Positions 38,724 to 47,749 of a DNA stretch of 64,000 nucleotides are shown here, piece after piece (positions within the stretch are counted from its first letter, which is position 1; every line of letters starts with the position of its first letter). Under the pieces are notes generated by a model that was given only the letters and a program-made list of their open reading frames with translations, was not told the DNA's origin and ran no database searches. The stretch is taken from the NCBI GenBank assembly GCA_026706385.1, contig JAPOYV010000133.1, positions 36,435-100,434 on the forward strand. Reading direction: 5' to 3'. The position numbers and the translations under genes are program-made. This DNA comes from Gammaproteobacteria bacterium. Its GTDB lineage: Bacteria > Pseudomonadota > Gammaproteobacteria > Pseudomonadales > Azotimanducaceae.

Positions 38724-39913
38724 GCGGTCCTCGTCCCGCCGACGCGCCCGAGACCGCGCCGGTATCGACAGCGGCGCCCCCGACGGACTCCGTGGGCATC
38801 GTTGCGCCGTGCCGCGCGCACTTCGACGACTGCCTGACGCTGCAGTGCGGAGTGACGCTTGGCGGCTTCGACCTGGTCTACGAGACCTACGGCACGTTGA
38901 ATGCGGAGCGCAGCAACGCCGTGTTGATCTGCCACGCCCTGTCCGGGAACCACCATGCCGCCGGATTCCACACGCCCGATGACGCCAAGCCGGGCTGGTG
39001 GGACACCTGCATCGGACCGGGCAAACCCATCGACACCGAGAGGTTCTTCGTCGTCGGCGTCAACAATCTCGGCGGATGCGACGGCAGTACCGGCCCGGTT
39101 TCGGCGAACCCGGCAACCGGCGAGCCCTGGGGTGCCGCTTTCCCCACCGTGACGGTCAAGGACTGGGTGCGGACGCAGGCCATGCTCGCCGACCGGCTTG
39201 GCGTACACCGCTTCGCCGCGGTCATCGGCGGCAGCCTCGGCGGCATGCAGGCCATGCAGTGGGCGATCGACTACCCCGACCGGATCGCCAACGCCATCGT
39301 CATCGCCGCGCCACCGAAACTGTCGGCGCAGAACATCGCGTTCAACGAGATCGCCCGCCATGCCATCCAATCGGATCCGGACTTCCTCGGCGGGCGCTAC
39401 TACGAAGCCGATAAACGCCCGCGGCGGGGACTGATGCTGGCGCGCATGATCGGGCACGTCACGTACCTCTCCGACGACGGCATGGGCACGCGGTTCGGCC
39501 GCGAACTCAAGTCCGGCGACATCGGCTCCGCCCAGGATGTCCAGTTCCAGGTCGAGAGCTACCTGCACTATCAGGGCACGTCGTTCTCGGAGAAGTTCGA
39601 TGCCAATACCTACATCCTGATGACGCGCGCCCTCGACTACTTCGACCCGGCGCTGGAATTCGACGGCGACCTGGTGAGCGCCGTCGCTGAAACGAACGCC
39701 CGTTTCCTGATCCTGGCGTTCTCGTCGGACTGGCGCTTCTCGCCGGCACGGTCCGGGGAAATCGTCGATGCGCTGATTGCGGCGCGCAAGGACGTGGTGA
39801 GCGCGGTGATCGACTCGCCGCACGGGCACGACTCGTTCCTGATCTACAACGAGCGCTACTTCGAGGTGCTCGGCGGCTATCTGGACGAAGCGTTGCGGCG
39901 GCTGGATACGTAG
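38711..39913 (+). CDS. metX: Homoserine O-acyltransferase MetX
   Basis: 400 residues with an alpha/beta hydrolase fold. Family blocks are [10 protein letters not shown], the [15 protein letters not shown] loop, nucleophile Ser in IGGSLGGMQ, and the Asp and His near SSDWRFSP and [10 protein letters not shown]. It acylates homoserine for methionine synthesis; proteobacterial MetX paired with MetW is usually succinyl-CoA dependent, but donor choice is not proven here. The start may be GTG 38711 or TTG 38720, both overlapping yggT. Confidence 0.93.
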   Translation: MGRLSGPRPADAPETAPVSTAAPPTDSVGIVAPCRAHFDDCLTLQCGVTLGGFDLVYETYGTLNAERSNAVLICHALSGNHHAAGFHTPDDAKPGWWDTCIGPGKPIDTERFFVVGVNNLGGCDGSTGPVSANPATGEPWGAAFPTVTVKDWVRTQAMLADRLGVHRFAAVIGGSLGGMQAMQWAIDYPDRIANAIVIAAPPKLSAQNIAFNEIARHAIQSDPDFLGGRYYEADKRPRRGLMLARMIGHVTYLSDDGMGTRFGRELKSGDIGSAQDVQFQVESYLHYQGTSFSEKFDANTYILMTRALDYFDPALEFDGDLVSAVAETNARFLILAFSSDWRFSPARSGEIVDALIAARKDVVSAVIDSPHGHDSFLIYNERYFEVLGGYLDEALRRLDT

Positions 39914-39925
39914 GCCGACCCCGCC

Positions 39926-40525
39926 ATGCGCAGAGACCTCGAGATTATCGCCGCGCTTATCAAGCCCGGTGCCCGTGTGCTGGACCTTGGCTGCGGCAGC
40001 GGCGAGTTGCTGCATCACCTCGCCCAGGAGAAGGGCGTCAACGGCTACGGCGTCGAGAAGGACGCGGCGGCCATCAGCGCCTGCGTCGCGGCAGGCGTCA
40101 ACGTGATCGAGCACGACCTCGACGACGGCCTCGCCCGTTTCCCGGACTCGAGCTTCGACATGGTGGTGATGACCGAGACGCTGCAGGCGGTTGCCGAGCC
40201 GTCACGCCTAATCGACGAGATGTTGCGCATCGGCGACGAGTGCGTCGTGACCTTTCCCAACTTCGGGCACTGGCGCTGCCGGGCGCAACTTGCCACGAGC
40301 GGACGCATGCCCGTTGCGCGCCATCTCCCGCATGACTGGTACAGCACGCCCAACATCCACCTGTGCACGTTTCGCGACTTCGAACTGCTCGTGAACGAGA
40401 AGGGCCTGCCCATCATCGAGCGCTTCGTGGTCAACGGCGACCACGAGTTCCAGGCCCACATCAATCGCTTTCCAAACCTGTTCGGCACGACCGCGTTCTA
40501 CCGCCTCGGGCGCGCCCCGCTTTGA
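39926..40525 (+). CDS. metW: Methionine biosynthesis protein MetW
   Basis: 199 residues of a class I methyltransferase fold: RVLDLGCGSGELL, then MTETLQ and TFPNFGHWRCR, typical of MetW. It acts with MetX in homoserine acylation in other proteobacteria. It starts 12 bases after metX and its stop overlaps the next TTG start. Confidence 0.94.
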   Translation: MRRDLEIIAALIKPGARVLDLGCGSGELLHHLAQEKGVNGYGVEKDAAAISACVAAGVNVIEHDLDDGLARFPDSSFDMVVMTETLQAVAEPSRLIDEMLRIGDECVVTFPNFGHWRCRAQLATSGRMPVARHLPHDWYSTPNIHLCTFRDFELLVNEKGLPIIERFVVNGDHEFQAHINRFPNLFGTTAFYRLGRAPL

Positions 40526-40953
40526 AGACGCTTGCCCGCACATCTGTCGTCACCCTGCTGGCGTTGGCCGCCGGCTTGGCCAGCGCCGAGCAGTTCAAGC
40601 GCTACGGTCCATGGCGCGTTCACTACATCGCGTTCAACGCGTCGCTCCTGTCGGCCACCATCGCCGAGCGCTACGATATCGTCCGCGGGCGCAACAAGGG
40701 GCTGGTCAACATCACCGCCGTTGGCACCGCCGGCCGCGGCGAGCGCGCGGGCGTAACGGGCCGCTACCGGAATCTGCTCGGCCAGACGTACGAGCTCGAT
40801 TTCCGGGAGATCGACGACGGCGACGCGGTCTACTACCTGGCCGCGTTCGACTTCGACAACGCAGAGACGCTCCGTTTCGAGGTGGTCCTCGAACTGCCGG
40901 ATCACGGCGTCGAGACGCTGCGTTTCCAGCAGCCCCTGTACTACGCCGATTGA
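40522..40953 (+). CDS. DUF4426 exported protein
   Basis: 143 residues with a signal peptide (hydrophobic to about residue 17, cut after ASA). The mature part contains HYIAFNAS and FRFEVVL-like beta strands of the DUF4426 family, whose function is unknown. It is habitually found between metW and rdgB. Start is TTG 40522, overlapping the metW stop as TTGA. Confidence 0.85.
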   Translation: MKTLARTSVVTLLALAAGLASAEQFKRYGPWRVHYIAFNASLLSATIAERYDIVRGRNKGLVNITAVGTAGRGERAGVTGRYRNLLGQTYELDFREIDDGDAVYYLAAFDFDNAETLRFEVVLELPDHGVETLRFQQPLYYAD

Positions 40954-40958
40954 GCGCA

Positions 40959-41567
40959 ATGCGCCGAAAGGTCGTGGTCGCAACCGCCAACCCCGGCAAG
41001 GTGCGCGAACTGTCCGAGTCCCTGGCGCCGCTTGGCCTCGAACTCCTCGTGCAAGGCGAGCTTGGCATCACGAGCCTTCCTGAAGTCGGCTGTACCTTCG
41101 TCGAAAACGCGCTGGCCAAGGCTCGGCACGCGGCACGCGAGTCCGGGCTGCCAGCGATCGGCGACGACTCCGGACTCGTCGTGCCGTCCCTAGGCGGCGC
41201 CCCCGGCATCCGCTCCGCCCGGTACGGGGGCGAACCGTCCGACGACGAGCGCAACAACGCCAAGCTGCGCCGTGCCTTGGGCGCGCACGCGAACGCCGGT
41301 GGCCGTGGCCACCGGGACGCGTTCTTCACCTGCACGCTGGTCTACCTCGGTGCGCCCGACGACCCTGCCCCGCTGATCGCGACCGGGCGGTGGCAAGGCA
41401 CGATCATCGACTCGCCCCGCGGCGACAACGGTTTCGGCTACGACCCCCTGTTTCTCGTTGCAGAACTCGGCAAGACCGCGGCGGAACTCACCCTCGCCGA
41501 GAAAAACCGGCTGTCGCACCGCGGGCGCGCCTGCCGGCGTCTCGCCGCGCTCCTCGAGTCCGCGTGA
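40959..41567 (+). CDS. rdgB: RdgB/HAM1 non-canonical purine NTP pyrophosphatase
   Basis: 202 residues. It hydrolyses dITP and XTP to keep them out of DNA and RNA. VVVATANPGKVREL, the FVENALAKARHA helix, IGDDSGLVV, GAPGIRSARY, GFGYDPLFL and LSHRGRA are signature blocks. Its stop overlaps the hemW start. Confidence 0.95.
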   Translation: MRRKVVVATANPGKVRELSESLAPLGLELLVQGELGITSLPEVGCTFVENALAKARHAARESGLPAIGDDSGLVVPSLGGAPGIRSARYGGEPSDDERNNAKLRRALGAHANAGGRGHRDAFFTCTLVYLGAPDDPAPLIATGRWQGTIIDSPRGDNGFGYDPLFLVAELGKTAAELTLAEKNRLSHRGRACRRLAALLESA

Positions 41568-42679
41568 CCCCGCCGCCGCTCGGCCTGTACATCCACTTCC
41601 CGTGGTGCGTGCGGAAGTGTCCGTACTGCGACTTCAACTCGCATCCCCTCGGCGGCGAACTCCGCGACGACGACTACCTGGCCGTCCTGCTCGACGACCT
41701 CGGCGGAGAGCGCGAGCGATTCGACGATCGGGCCGTGCACACGGTGTACTTCGGTGGCGGCACGCCAAGCCTCTTTCCCGCGGAGGCGTTCCAGGCACTC
41801 CTTCGCGGTGTACCGGAAGCGACCGAGATCACGCTGGAGGCCAATCCCGGAACCGTCGAACACGGTGACTTCCGGGGTTATCGACGTGCCGGCGTGACGC
41901 GCGTTTCCCTCGGCGCGCAGTCCTTCGACGCCGCGCAACTCAAACGCCTAGGCCGAATTCACAGCGCCGAAGAGACACTCCGCGCAGCCAAAGCCGTCGA
42001 ATCGGCCGGCTTCGACAGTTTCAATATCGACCTGATGTACGGCCTCCCGGGACAGACAGTTGCCCAAGCCCTCGAAGACTTGGAGTTCGCGGCGCGCTTG
42101 GAGCCGCCCCACATCTCCTGGTACCAACTGACCATCGAACCCAAGACCGCCTTCGCGCAGCGTCCGCCCGCTGGACTCCCGGACGACGACCAGGCAACCG
42201 AGATCGAGGAGGCCGGCGTCGACTTCCTGGCCCGGCACGGCTATGGTCGCTACGAGGTCTCGGCATTCGCCCGCGACGGCCACCAATGCGGCCACAACCT
42301 GAACTACTGGCGCTTTGGCGATTACATCGGCATCGGCGCCGGCGGACACGGGAAGCTGACGACACCGGACGGGGAGATCGTCCGCACCGCGAAGGCTCAC
42401 CAGCCCCGCCTCTACATGCGCGGCGCGCCGACCACGGCCAACCCGGTCGACGCGGATGACCTTCCCGGCGAGTTCATGATGAACGCCCTGCGGCTTGCCG
42501 ACGGCGTAGACCGGGCGTCCTTCGAGGCTTGCACCGGGCTAGCCGATGCAACGATCGCGGGAACCGTCGCGGAACTCACCGACTGGGGCCTGATGCGCGC
42601 CGATCGTTTAGCGTTGACCGCACATGGCTATCGGCATCTCGATGCCGTCGTCGCGCGATTCCTGAAGCGCGGACGCTAG
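41564..42679 (+). CDS. hemW: Radical SAM family haem chaperone HemW
   Basis: 371 residues. YIHFPWCVRKCPYCDFNS contains the Cx3Cx2C radical-SAM cluster followed by the extra Phe typical of HemW rather than HemN Cys. VYFGGGTPSLF, EANPGT, SLGAQSF and MYGLPGQT are conserved. HemW delivers haem to respiratory enzymes. GTG 41564 overlaps the rdgB stop. Its end overlaps the convergent trmB gene by four bases. Confidence 0.94.
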   Translation: MTPPPLGLYIHFPWCVRKCPYCDFNSHPLGGELRDDDYLAVLLDDLGGERERFDDRAVHTVYFGGGTPSLFPAEAFQALLRGVPEATEITLEANPGTVEHGDFRGYRRAGVTRVSLGAQSFDAAQLKRLGRIHSAEETLRAAKAVESAGFDSFNIDLMYGLPGQTVAQALEDLEFAARLEPPHISWYQLTIEPKTAFAQRPPAGLPDDDQATEIEEAGVDFLARHGYGRYEVSAFARDGHQCGHNLNYWRFGDYIGIGAGGHGKLTTPDGEIVRTAKAHQPRLYMRGAPTTANPVDADDLPGEFMMNALRLADGVDRASFEACTGLADATIAGTVAELTDWGLMRADRLALTAHGYRHLDAVVARFLKRGR

Positions 42680-43299
42680 CCGACACGCCGATAGGTCAGG
42701 TCAACGACTGTGCGTCCGGCCGCGGTCCCCTTGGCTTCGAACGCCGTCAATGGGCGCGACTCCGGACGCCCGGTCTGGCCGCCGTCAAGCGTCGGCACGG
42801 CGGCGAGGACCTCAACCATCTGCTCGGCATAGGGTTCCCAGTCGGTCGCCAGGGACAGCGTTCCACCCAGTTCCAGACAGCCCGCCACCACGCTCGCAAA
42901 ACCCGCATTCACCAAGCGCCGCTTGTGATGCCGCGCCTTGGGCCACGGATCGGGGAAAAAGACGTTGACGAGACGCACCGACGCCGGCGCGAGGCGCTTG
43001 AGCAACGACAACGCTTCGTTCTCGACGATGCGGACGTTGCCGAGGCCGTCCTTTTGGCAGGCGAGCATCAACGCGCCGATTCCCGGGCGGTAGACGTCGA
43101 CGCCGACGCAATTCCAGTCGGCGTGCGCAAGCGCCAGATGCGCAAGCGCCGCACCGTTGCCGAACCCGATCTCGATGGCGAGCGGCGCGGTGCGGTTGAA
43201 CGCGGCTGCCCACAGCGACGACCCGATGGGGCCTTCGGGAAGGGTCAGCAGGTACTCGTCGGAGAGGGTGTCGAGAGCGCGGGCCTGGGCCGCCGTCAT
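42676..43299 (-). CDS. trmB: tRNA (guanine-N7)-methyltransferase
   Basis: 207 residues. It methylates G46 of tRNA. EIGFGNGAAL is the SAM motif; NVFFPDPWPKARHHKRRL is the hallmark of TrmB. ATG 43299 gives the expected length. It stands between hemW and rpoH on the minus strand. Confidence 0.94.
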   Translation of the reverse strand: MTAAQARALDTLSDEYLLTLPEGPIGSSLWAAAFNRTAPLAIEIGFGNGAALAHLALAHADWNCVGVDVYRPGIGALMLACQKDGLGNVRIVENEALSLLKRLAPASVRLVNVFFPDPWPKARHHKRRLVNAGFASVVAGCLELGGTLSLATDWEPYAEQMVEVLAAVPTLDGGQTGRPESRPLTAFEAKGTAAGRTVVDLTYRRVG

Positions 43300-43357
43300 C
43301 CGACCCCGTCGTCGGACGTAGACGCGCGTCGGCGCTGGTTGGTCGGAAGAAACCCGC

Positions 43358-44236
43358 TTAGGCGTCCGCGCCGCCGTACGCGGCGGCGTCGATGTGCTTT
43401 CTCAGCTTCTTCATGGCGTTGCGCTCCAACTGCCGAATCCGCTCGGCGGAGACGCCGTAGCGTTCGGCCAACTCCATGAGGGTCAGCTTGTCATCGCGCA
43501 GCCAGCGCGACTCGAGGATGTCGCGCGCCCGGTCGTCCAATGTCCTGATGGCCTCGGCGAGTTGCCGCGATGCGGTCCTGGCGGAGTCGGCGTCGGCGAC
43601 CAGGTCCACCGGGTTCGCACTGGTGTCCTCGAGATAGTAGGCCGGTGCCGGCGGCGCCTCGTCGGCATCGTCGTCGGCGTGGCCGTCAAAGGCCACGTCG
43701 CGCGACGACAAGCGGCCTTCCATCTGGGTGACCGCCGCCGGCGTGACGCCGAGGTCATGGGCGATCGCGCGGGTCTCGGCGTCGTTCAGCCAGCCGAGCT
43801 TTTTCTTGTTGCTGCGCAGGTTGAAGAACAGTTTGCGCTGCGCCTTGGTGGTGGCGACCTTGACGATGCGCCAGTTGCGGAGGATGAATTCATGCATCTC
43901 GGCCCGGATCCAGTGCACGGCGAAGGATACGAGGCGGACGCCCACGTTCGGATCGAAGCGCTTGATGGCCTTCATCAAGCCGACGTTGCCTTCCTGGATC
44001 AGATCCGCCTGGGCCAATCCGTAGCCGGAATAACTGCGTGCGAGGTGGACGACGAAGCGCAGGTGGCTCAAGACGAGCTCGCGGGCCGCATCGAGGTCGT
44101 CTTCGTTGTAGAAGCGTTCAGCCAAGGCGCGCTCCTCCTCGGGCTTGAGGATCGGGAACGCGTTGATGGTCTGAATGTAGGTCTCCAAGTCGCGGCCAGG
44201 CGAGAGACTCGCGACCGACAGGACATTGGTGTTCAT
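43358..44236 (-). CDS. rpoH: RNA polymerase sigma-32 (heat shock) factor
   Basis: 292 residues with sigma70 regions 2-4. Region 2 has DLIQEGNVGLMKAIKRFDP and the -10-reading AVHWIRAEMHEF; the RpoH box QRKLFFNLR is present, which separates sigma-32 from RpoD. Region 4 ends ERYGVSAERIRQLERNAMKKL. GAGGGAG eight bases before ATG 44236 is a good ribosome site. It follows ftsX, the conserved order. Confidence 0.95.
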   Translation of the reverse strand: MNTNVLSVASLSPGRDLETYIQTINAFPILKPEEERALAERFYNEDDLDAARELVLSHLRFVVHLARSYSGYGLAQADLIQEGNVGLMKAIKRFDPNVGVRLVSFAVHWIRAEMHEFILRNWRIVKVATTKAQRKLFFNLRSNKKKLGWLNDAETRAIAHDLGVTPAAVTQMEGRLSSRDVAFDGHADDDADEAPPAPAYYLEDTSANPVDLVADADSARTASRQLAEAIRTLDDRARDILESRWLRDDKLTLMELAERYGVSAERIRQLERNAMKKLRKHIDAAAYGGADA

Positions 44237-44303
44237 CCTTCATACTCCCTCAAGCGCGGACCGTACTCGCGCCTGTTGCTACCTGCGGTAACACTTCGAC
44301 CAG

Positions 44304-44333
44304 ATTCTAGCACTCTAGTTCCTTCGCTGCTAA
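44304..44333 (-). promoter_or_regulatory. Candidate rpoH promoter
   Basis: On the minus strand TTAGCA (44328-44333) and TAGAAT (44304-44309) are 18 bases apart, in the 104-base gap between ftsX and rpoH. The -35 starts eight bases upstream of the ftsX stop side. Confidence 0.4.
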
Positions 44334-44340
44334 CCGCCGA

Positions 44341-45336
44341 TCATGGTGGCCGGTCGGATTGTGCCGCAGCGAGGCGCGCACCGAGCGCGCCCAGCACGGC
44401 ACCGCAGCCCAGCAGCACACCCAGGAACATGGGGTCGAATCCCGACAAATGCAAGTCCGCGCCGTAACTCGAGAACAACCTCGCCAACGGCGCTTCGAGG
44501 GCCATCAGCGCAGCGGCCAGCAGCGCCGCCGCCACAACAGCGCCGCCGATCCCGTAGAGAACGCCGAGATAGAGGAACGGTCGGCGGATGAAACGGGCGT
44601 CGGCACCGACCAGCGCCAGCACCTCCCGTTCGGCAAGGCGTGCCGCAATGGCGAGACGCACCGACGCGGCGGAGATCAACACCGCACTCACCCCCAGGAG
44701 CGCCGCGACAATCACGCCAATCCGGCGGGTCACGTCGCGGATCGCCGCGAGGCGCTCGAGCCACGTCTTCTCGATGACGACCTCGGCGACACCGGGGATC
44801 AACCCCGCCGACTCGGCGATCTCCTGGAGTCGGTCGGGCGAGCGTCCGAGGACCAAGGTGGCGCGGATGGTGACCGGCAACGGATTGTGCTCCAGTCCAT
44901 CGAAGATCTCGACGGCGTCGCGCAGGGCCGTCTGGCCGCGCAATTCGGCCAGCGCCTGCTCCGGCGTGATCAGCCGCACGTCGCCGACGTGTGGTTCCGC
45001 ACGCAACCGAGTCGCCAAGCCGGACGACACGGACGCGTCCAAGCCGGGCTCGAAGTACACCGTGAATCCGGGCCGGCCCTGCCACTCCCCCGCGGCGCGG
45101 GACAGGTTGGTCTCCACCATGTAGAGGGCCGCGGGAAGTGCCAGTGCAGCCCCGATGAGCAACCATACGACGACGGTCGTGGGCCACCGCTGTCCGACGT
45201 AGGCAATGCTCTCCCCGGCCACGCGCGCCCGCTCCCGCCAGACGCTCCGAAGCGCCCCGGAGGCCGCCGGCCACACTTCCTTGGGGCGGCGTGTGGCCGC
45301 AGGACCCGACCGGCCGCGCTGCGCATCCATGGTCAT
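44341..45336 (-). CDS. ftsX: Cell division protein FtsX
   Basis: 331 residues: cytoplasmic N terminus, first membrane helix about 55-75, periplasmic domain to about 195 with the VEIFDGLEHNPLP segment, and three further helices. With FtsE it controls septal peptidoglycan hydrolysis. ATG 45336 or 45330 starts just after ftsE ends. Confidence 0.92.
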   Translation of the reverse strand: MTMDAQRGRSGPAATRRPKEVWPAASGALRSVWRERARVAGESIAYVGQRWPTTVVVWLLIGAALALPAALYMVETNLSRAAGEWQGRPGFTVYFEPGLDASVSSGLATRLRAEPHVGDVRLITPEQALAELRGQTALRDAVEIFDGLEHNPLPVTIRATLVLGRSPDRLQEIAESAGLIPGVAEVVIEKTWLERLAAIRDVTRRIGVIVAALLGVSAVLISAASVRLAIAARLAEREVLALVGADARFIRRPFLYLGVLYGIGGAVVAAALLAAALMALEAPLARLFSSYGADLHLSGFDPMFLGVLLGCGAVLGALGARLAAAQSDRPP

Positions 45337-45342
45337 CGGCAA

Positions 45343-46014
45343 CTACGCGGCGCTGTCGCCGACCAGTCGCCCGTCGGCGAGCTCGACGACGCGTTCGCCC
45401 ATGCCGGAAATGAGCGCGGTGTCGTGGCTGGCGACGATCACGGTTGCCCCGAGGCTCCTGAAGATGCGGAACAGGCTCATCACGTTGCGCGACAGCGCAG
45501 GGTCGAGATTGCCCGTCGGCTCGTCCGCCAGGAGCACCTTGGGACGGTTGACGACCGCGCGGGCGATGCCGACACGCTGCCGCTCGCCCGCCGACAGAGC
45601 ACCCGGGAGCACGCGGTCCTTGTCGAGCAACTCCACGGTGGACAAGGCGGCCCGCACGCGGCGGCCGATCTCGCGCTCGCGCATCCGGGCAACCCGGAGG
45701 GGCAACGCCACGTTGTCGTACACACTACGCATCGGCAGCAGTTGGTGGTCCTGGAAGACGACGCCCAGGTGGCGTCGATACGCCGGAATATGCCGGCGAG
45801 CCAACCGCGAGATGTCCACGTCGTTGATCAGGATCCGGCCGCGGGTCAGTGACTCGAGGCGCAGCACCAGTCTGAGGAAGGTACTCTTGCCCGCACCGGA
45901 ATGGCCGCTCAAGAACACCATCGAACCCTCTGGAATCACTACGCTGACATCCCGCAGTGCTTCGGTGCCGTTGTCGTAACGCATCACGACATGACTGAAT
46001 TCGATGCCCGGCAC
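45343..46014 (-). CDS. ftsE: Cell division ATP-binding protein FtsE
   Basis: 223 residues of an ABC ATPase: Walker A GHSGAGKSTFL, Q-loop VFQDHQLLPMRSVYDNVALPL, signature LSAGERQR, Walker B VLLADEPTGNLD and H-loop ASHD. It pairs with FtsX. The start is GTG 46014, nine bases after the ftsY stop. Confidence 0.94.
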   Translation of the reverse strand: MPGIEFSHVVMRYDNGTEALRDVSVVIPEGSMVFLSGHSGAGKSTFLRLVLRLESLTRGRILINDVDISRLARRHIPAYRRHLGVVFQDHQLLPMRSVYDNVALPLRVARMREREIGRRVRAALSTVELLDKDRVLPGALSAGERQRVGIARAVVNRPKVLLADEPTGNLDPALSRNVMSLFRIFRSLGATVIVASHDTALISGMGERVVELADGRLVGDSAA

Positions 46015-46023
46015 GGCGAGAAC

Positions 46024-47007
46024 CTACGGCGCTGCCAGCAACGCGTCCACGAAACGCCGCGGCTCAAAGACCGCGAGGTCGTCTATGCCTTCGCCTACTC
46101 CTAAGAAACGCACCGGCAGCCCGGACGCCCCGGCTACGGCCACGAGGACGCCGGCCTTGGCGGTGCCGTCAAGCTTGGTCACCGCGAGCGAGGTCACGCC
46201 GACGGCTTTGTCGAATTCCGCCACTTGCTTGAGCGCGTTCTGCCCGACGCCGGCGTCGAGCACGAGGAGGACTTCATGCGGAGCCCCGCTGTCCAGCCGC
46301 CCCACGACCCGTTTGATCTTGTTGAGTTCCGCCATCAAGCCAACCTTGGCTTGGAGACGCCCCGCGGTATCCGCCAAAACGACGTCGACGTCGCGTGCCT
46401 TGGCCGCCTGGATCGCGTCGTAGATCACCGAGGCGCTGTCCGCACCTTGGCGTTGCGCGATCACGGGCACCGCGTTGCGCTCGCCCCACGCCGTCAACTG
46501 TTCGATCGCCGCCGCCCGGAACGTGTCGCCGGCAGCGAGCAGAACGGAGAAGCCCCGCTCACCGAGCTTCGCCGCCAGCTTGCCGATGAGCGTGGTCTTG
46601 CCCGCGCCGTTGACGCCGACGACGAGCACCACGAACGGTCGCTCCGCGCCGACCGTGAACGGTTCCGCCACCGGGTTGAGCACGTCCGTCAACTCGTCCG
46701 CGAGGGCGGCATGCAAGGCCTGCGTATCGCCGAGTTCGCGGCGGCTGACCCGGGCTTTCAGGGACGCCATGATGCGTCCCGTGGCGTCCACGCCGACATC
46801 CGCGACCAAGAGACTGGTTTCCAACTCGTCGAGCACTTCGGCGTCGATCTCGCGGGCACCGAGCAAGAGATCGCCGACACCGGTCGCGATCTGGTTGCGC
46901 GTCTTGGCAAGCGAGCGGTTGAGGCGCGACCACAGCGAAGCCGCAGGGGCGGGGGCCTGGGCGCGCTGACCATCCTCGGCGTTTGCTTTTGGCGCCCGTT
47001 TCCACAT
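46024..47007 (-). CDS. ftsY: Signal recognition particle receptor FtsY
   Basis: 327 residues. The acidic N-terminal domain is very short (about 25 residues), then the helical N domain and the GTPase domain: GVNGAGKTTLIGKLA, AAGDTFRAAAIEQL, LADTAGRLQ, TKLDGTAKAG. It docks ribosome-SRP complexes at the membrane. It starts divergently from rsmD and leads the ftsY-ftsE-ftsX set. Confidence 0.95.
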   Translation of the reverse strand: MWKRAPKANAEDGQRAQAPAPAASLWSRLNRSLAKTRNQIATGVGDLLLGAREIDAEVLDELETSLLVADVGVDATGRIMASLKARVSRRELGDTQALHAALADELTDVLNPVAEPFTVGAERPFVVLVVGVNGAGKTTLIGKLAAKLGERGFSVLLAAGDTFRAAAIEQLTAWGERNAVPVIAQRQGADSASVIYDAIQAAKARDVDVVLADTAGRLQAKVGLMAELNKIKRVVGRLDSGAPHEVLLVLDAGVGQNALKQVAEFDKAVGVTSLAVTKLDGTAKAGVLVAVAGASGLPVRFLGVGEGIDDLAVFEPRRFVDALLAAP

Positions 47008-47090
47008 GATCGACGTATGCCTCGCGCTAGTGTGCTTGACCGCAGTTCATCATTGCCGCGTTCCTCACCGGCCTCGTTTGGCACTTCCTG

Positions 47091-47669
47091 ATGGGGCGCA
47101 GCCCCGCTGGCAGACCGACCAATCGCGTCCGCATTATCGGCGGTAAGTGGAGAGGGCGAAAGCTCGCCGTCGCCAACGTGGCGATCCGGCCGACGCCGGA
47201 CCGGGCACGCGTCACGGTGTTCAACTGGCTGGCCGCCGATCTTCCCGGGGCACGGATCCTCGACTTGTTCGCGGGCACGGGCGTCCTGGGTTTCGAGGCG
47301 TTGTCGCGGGGTGCGTCGCACGCGGTCCTGGTCGACAACGACGCTTCTGCGTGCCGGCTGCTCCGGCGCCACCGAGACGAACTCGAAGCCGACGCCGACG
47401 TCCACCGCGCGGATGGCATACGCTGGCTGCGCCGCCGACCGCAGGACGAGCGCTGGGACGTGGTGTTCCTCGATCCGCCTTTCGGGACGCCGTTGCTCGA
47501 TGCTGCGCTACCCGAAGCCGCCGCCAGGTTGGCCGCTGATGGCGCGATCTACGTCGAGGCCGACGGGCATTTCGACCCGGCCCGGATCGACCGCGGGACA
47601 GGCTTGGTGACGACGCGTCAGTCGCACGCGGGCGCTTCCCACTATTGCCTGCTGCGGCGTCACCGGTAG
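47091..47669 (+). CDS. rsmD: 16S rRNA (guanine(966)-N2)-methyltransferase RsmD
   Basis: 192 residues. VRIIGGKWRGRKL at the N terminus, SAM loop LDLFAGTGVLGFEALSRGA and catalytic VFLDPPF identify it. ATG 47091 is used. A foreign-looking ATPase gene separates it from coaD. Confidence 0.94.
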   Translation: MGRSPAGRPTNRVRIIGGKWRGRKLAVANVAIRPTPDRARVTVFNWLAADLPGARILDLFAGTGVLGFEALSRGASHAVLVDNDASACRLLRRHRDELEADADVHRADGIRWLRRRPQDERWDVVFLDPPFGTPLLDAALPEAAARLAADGAIYVEADGHFDPARIDRGTGLVTTRQSHAGASHYCLLRRHR

Positions 47670-47691
47670 CCTTGACGACTATGAAATGACT

Positions 47692-47730
47692 GAATTTGTA
47701 CAAATTCCGTATTGACGACGGACGGAATTT
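47692..47730. repeat. Palindrome and inverted repeat upstream of the DUF4143 ATPase
   Basis: GAATTTGTACAAATTC (47692-47707) is a perfect 16-bp palindrome. AAATTCCGT (47702-47710) and ACGGAATTT (47722-47730) form a 9-bp inverted repeat around an 11-base spacer containing TTGACG. The stretch is clearly AT-richer than its surroundings. It looks like an operator region. Confidence 0.65.
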
Positions 47731-47738
47731 ACGATAAT
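47712..47738 (+). promoter_or_regulatory. Candidate promoter of the DUF4143 ATPase
   Basis: TTGACG (47712-47717) and GATAAT (47733-47738) have a short 15-base spacer. Transcription would begin only a few bases before GTG 47750, so the message may be nearly leaderless. The inverted repeats overlap both elements. Confidence 0.4.
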
Positions 47739-47749
47739 TCGATCTGTTT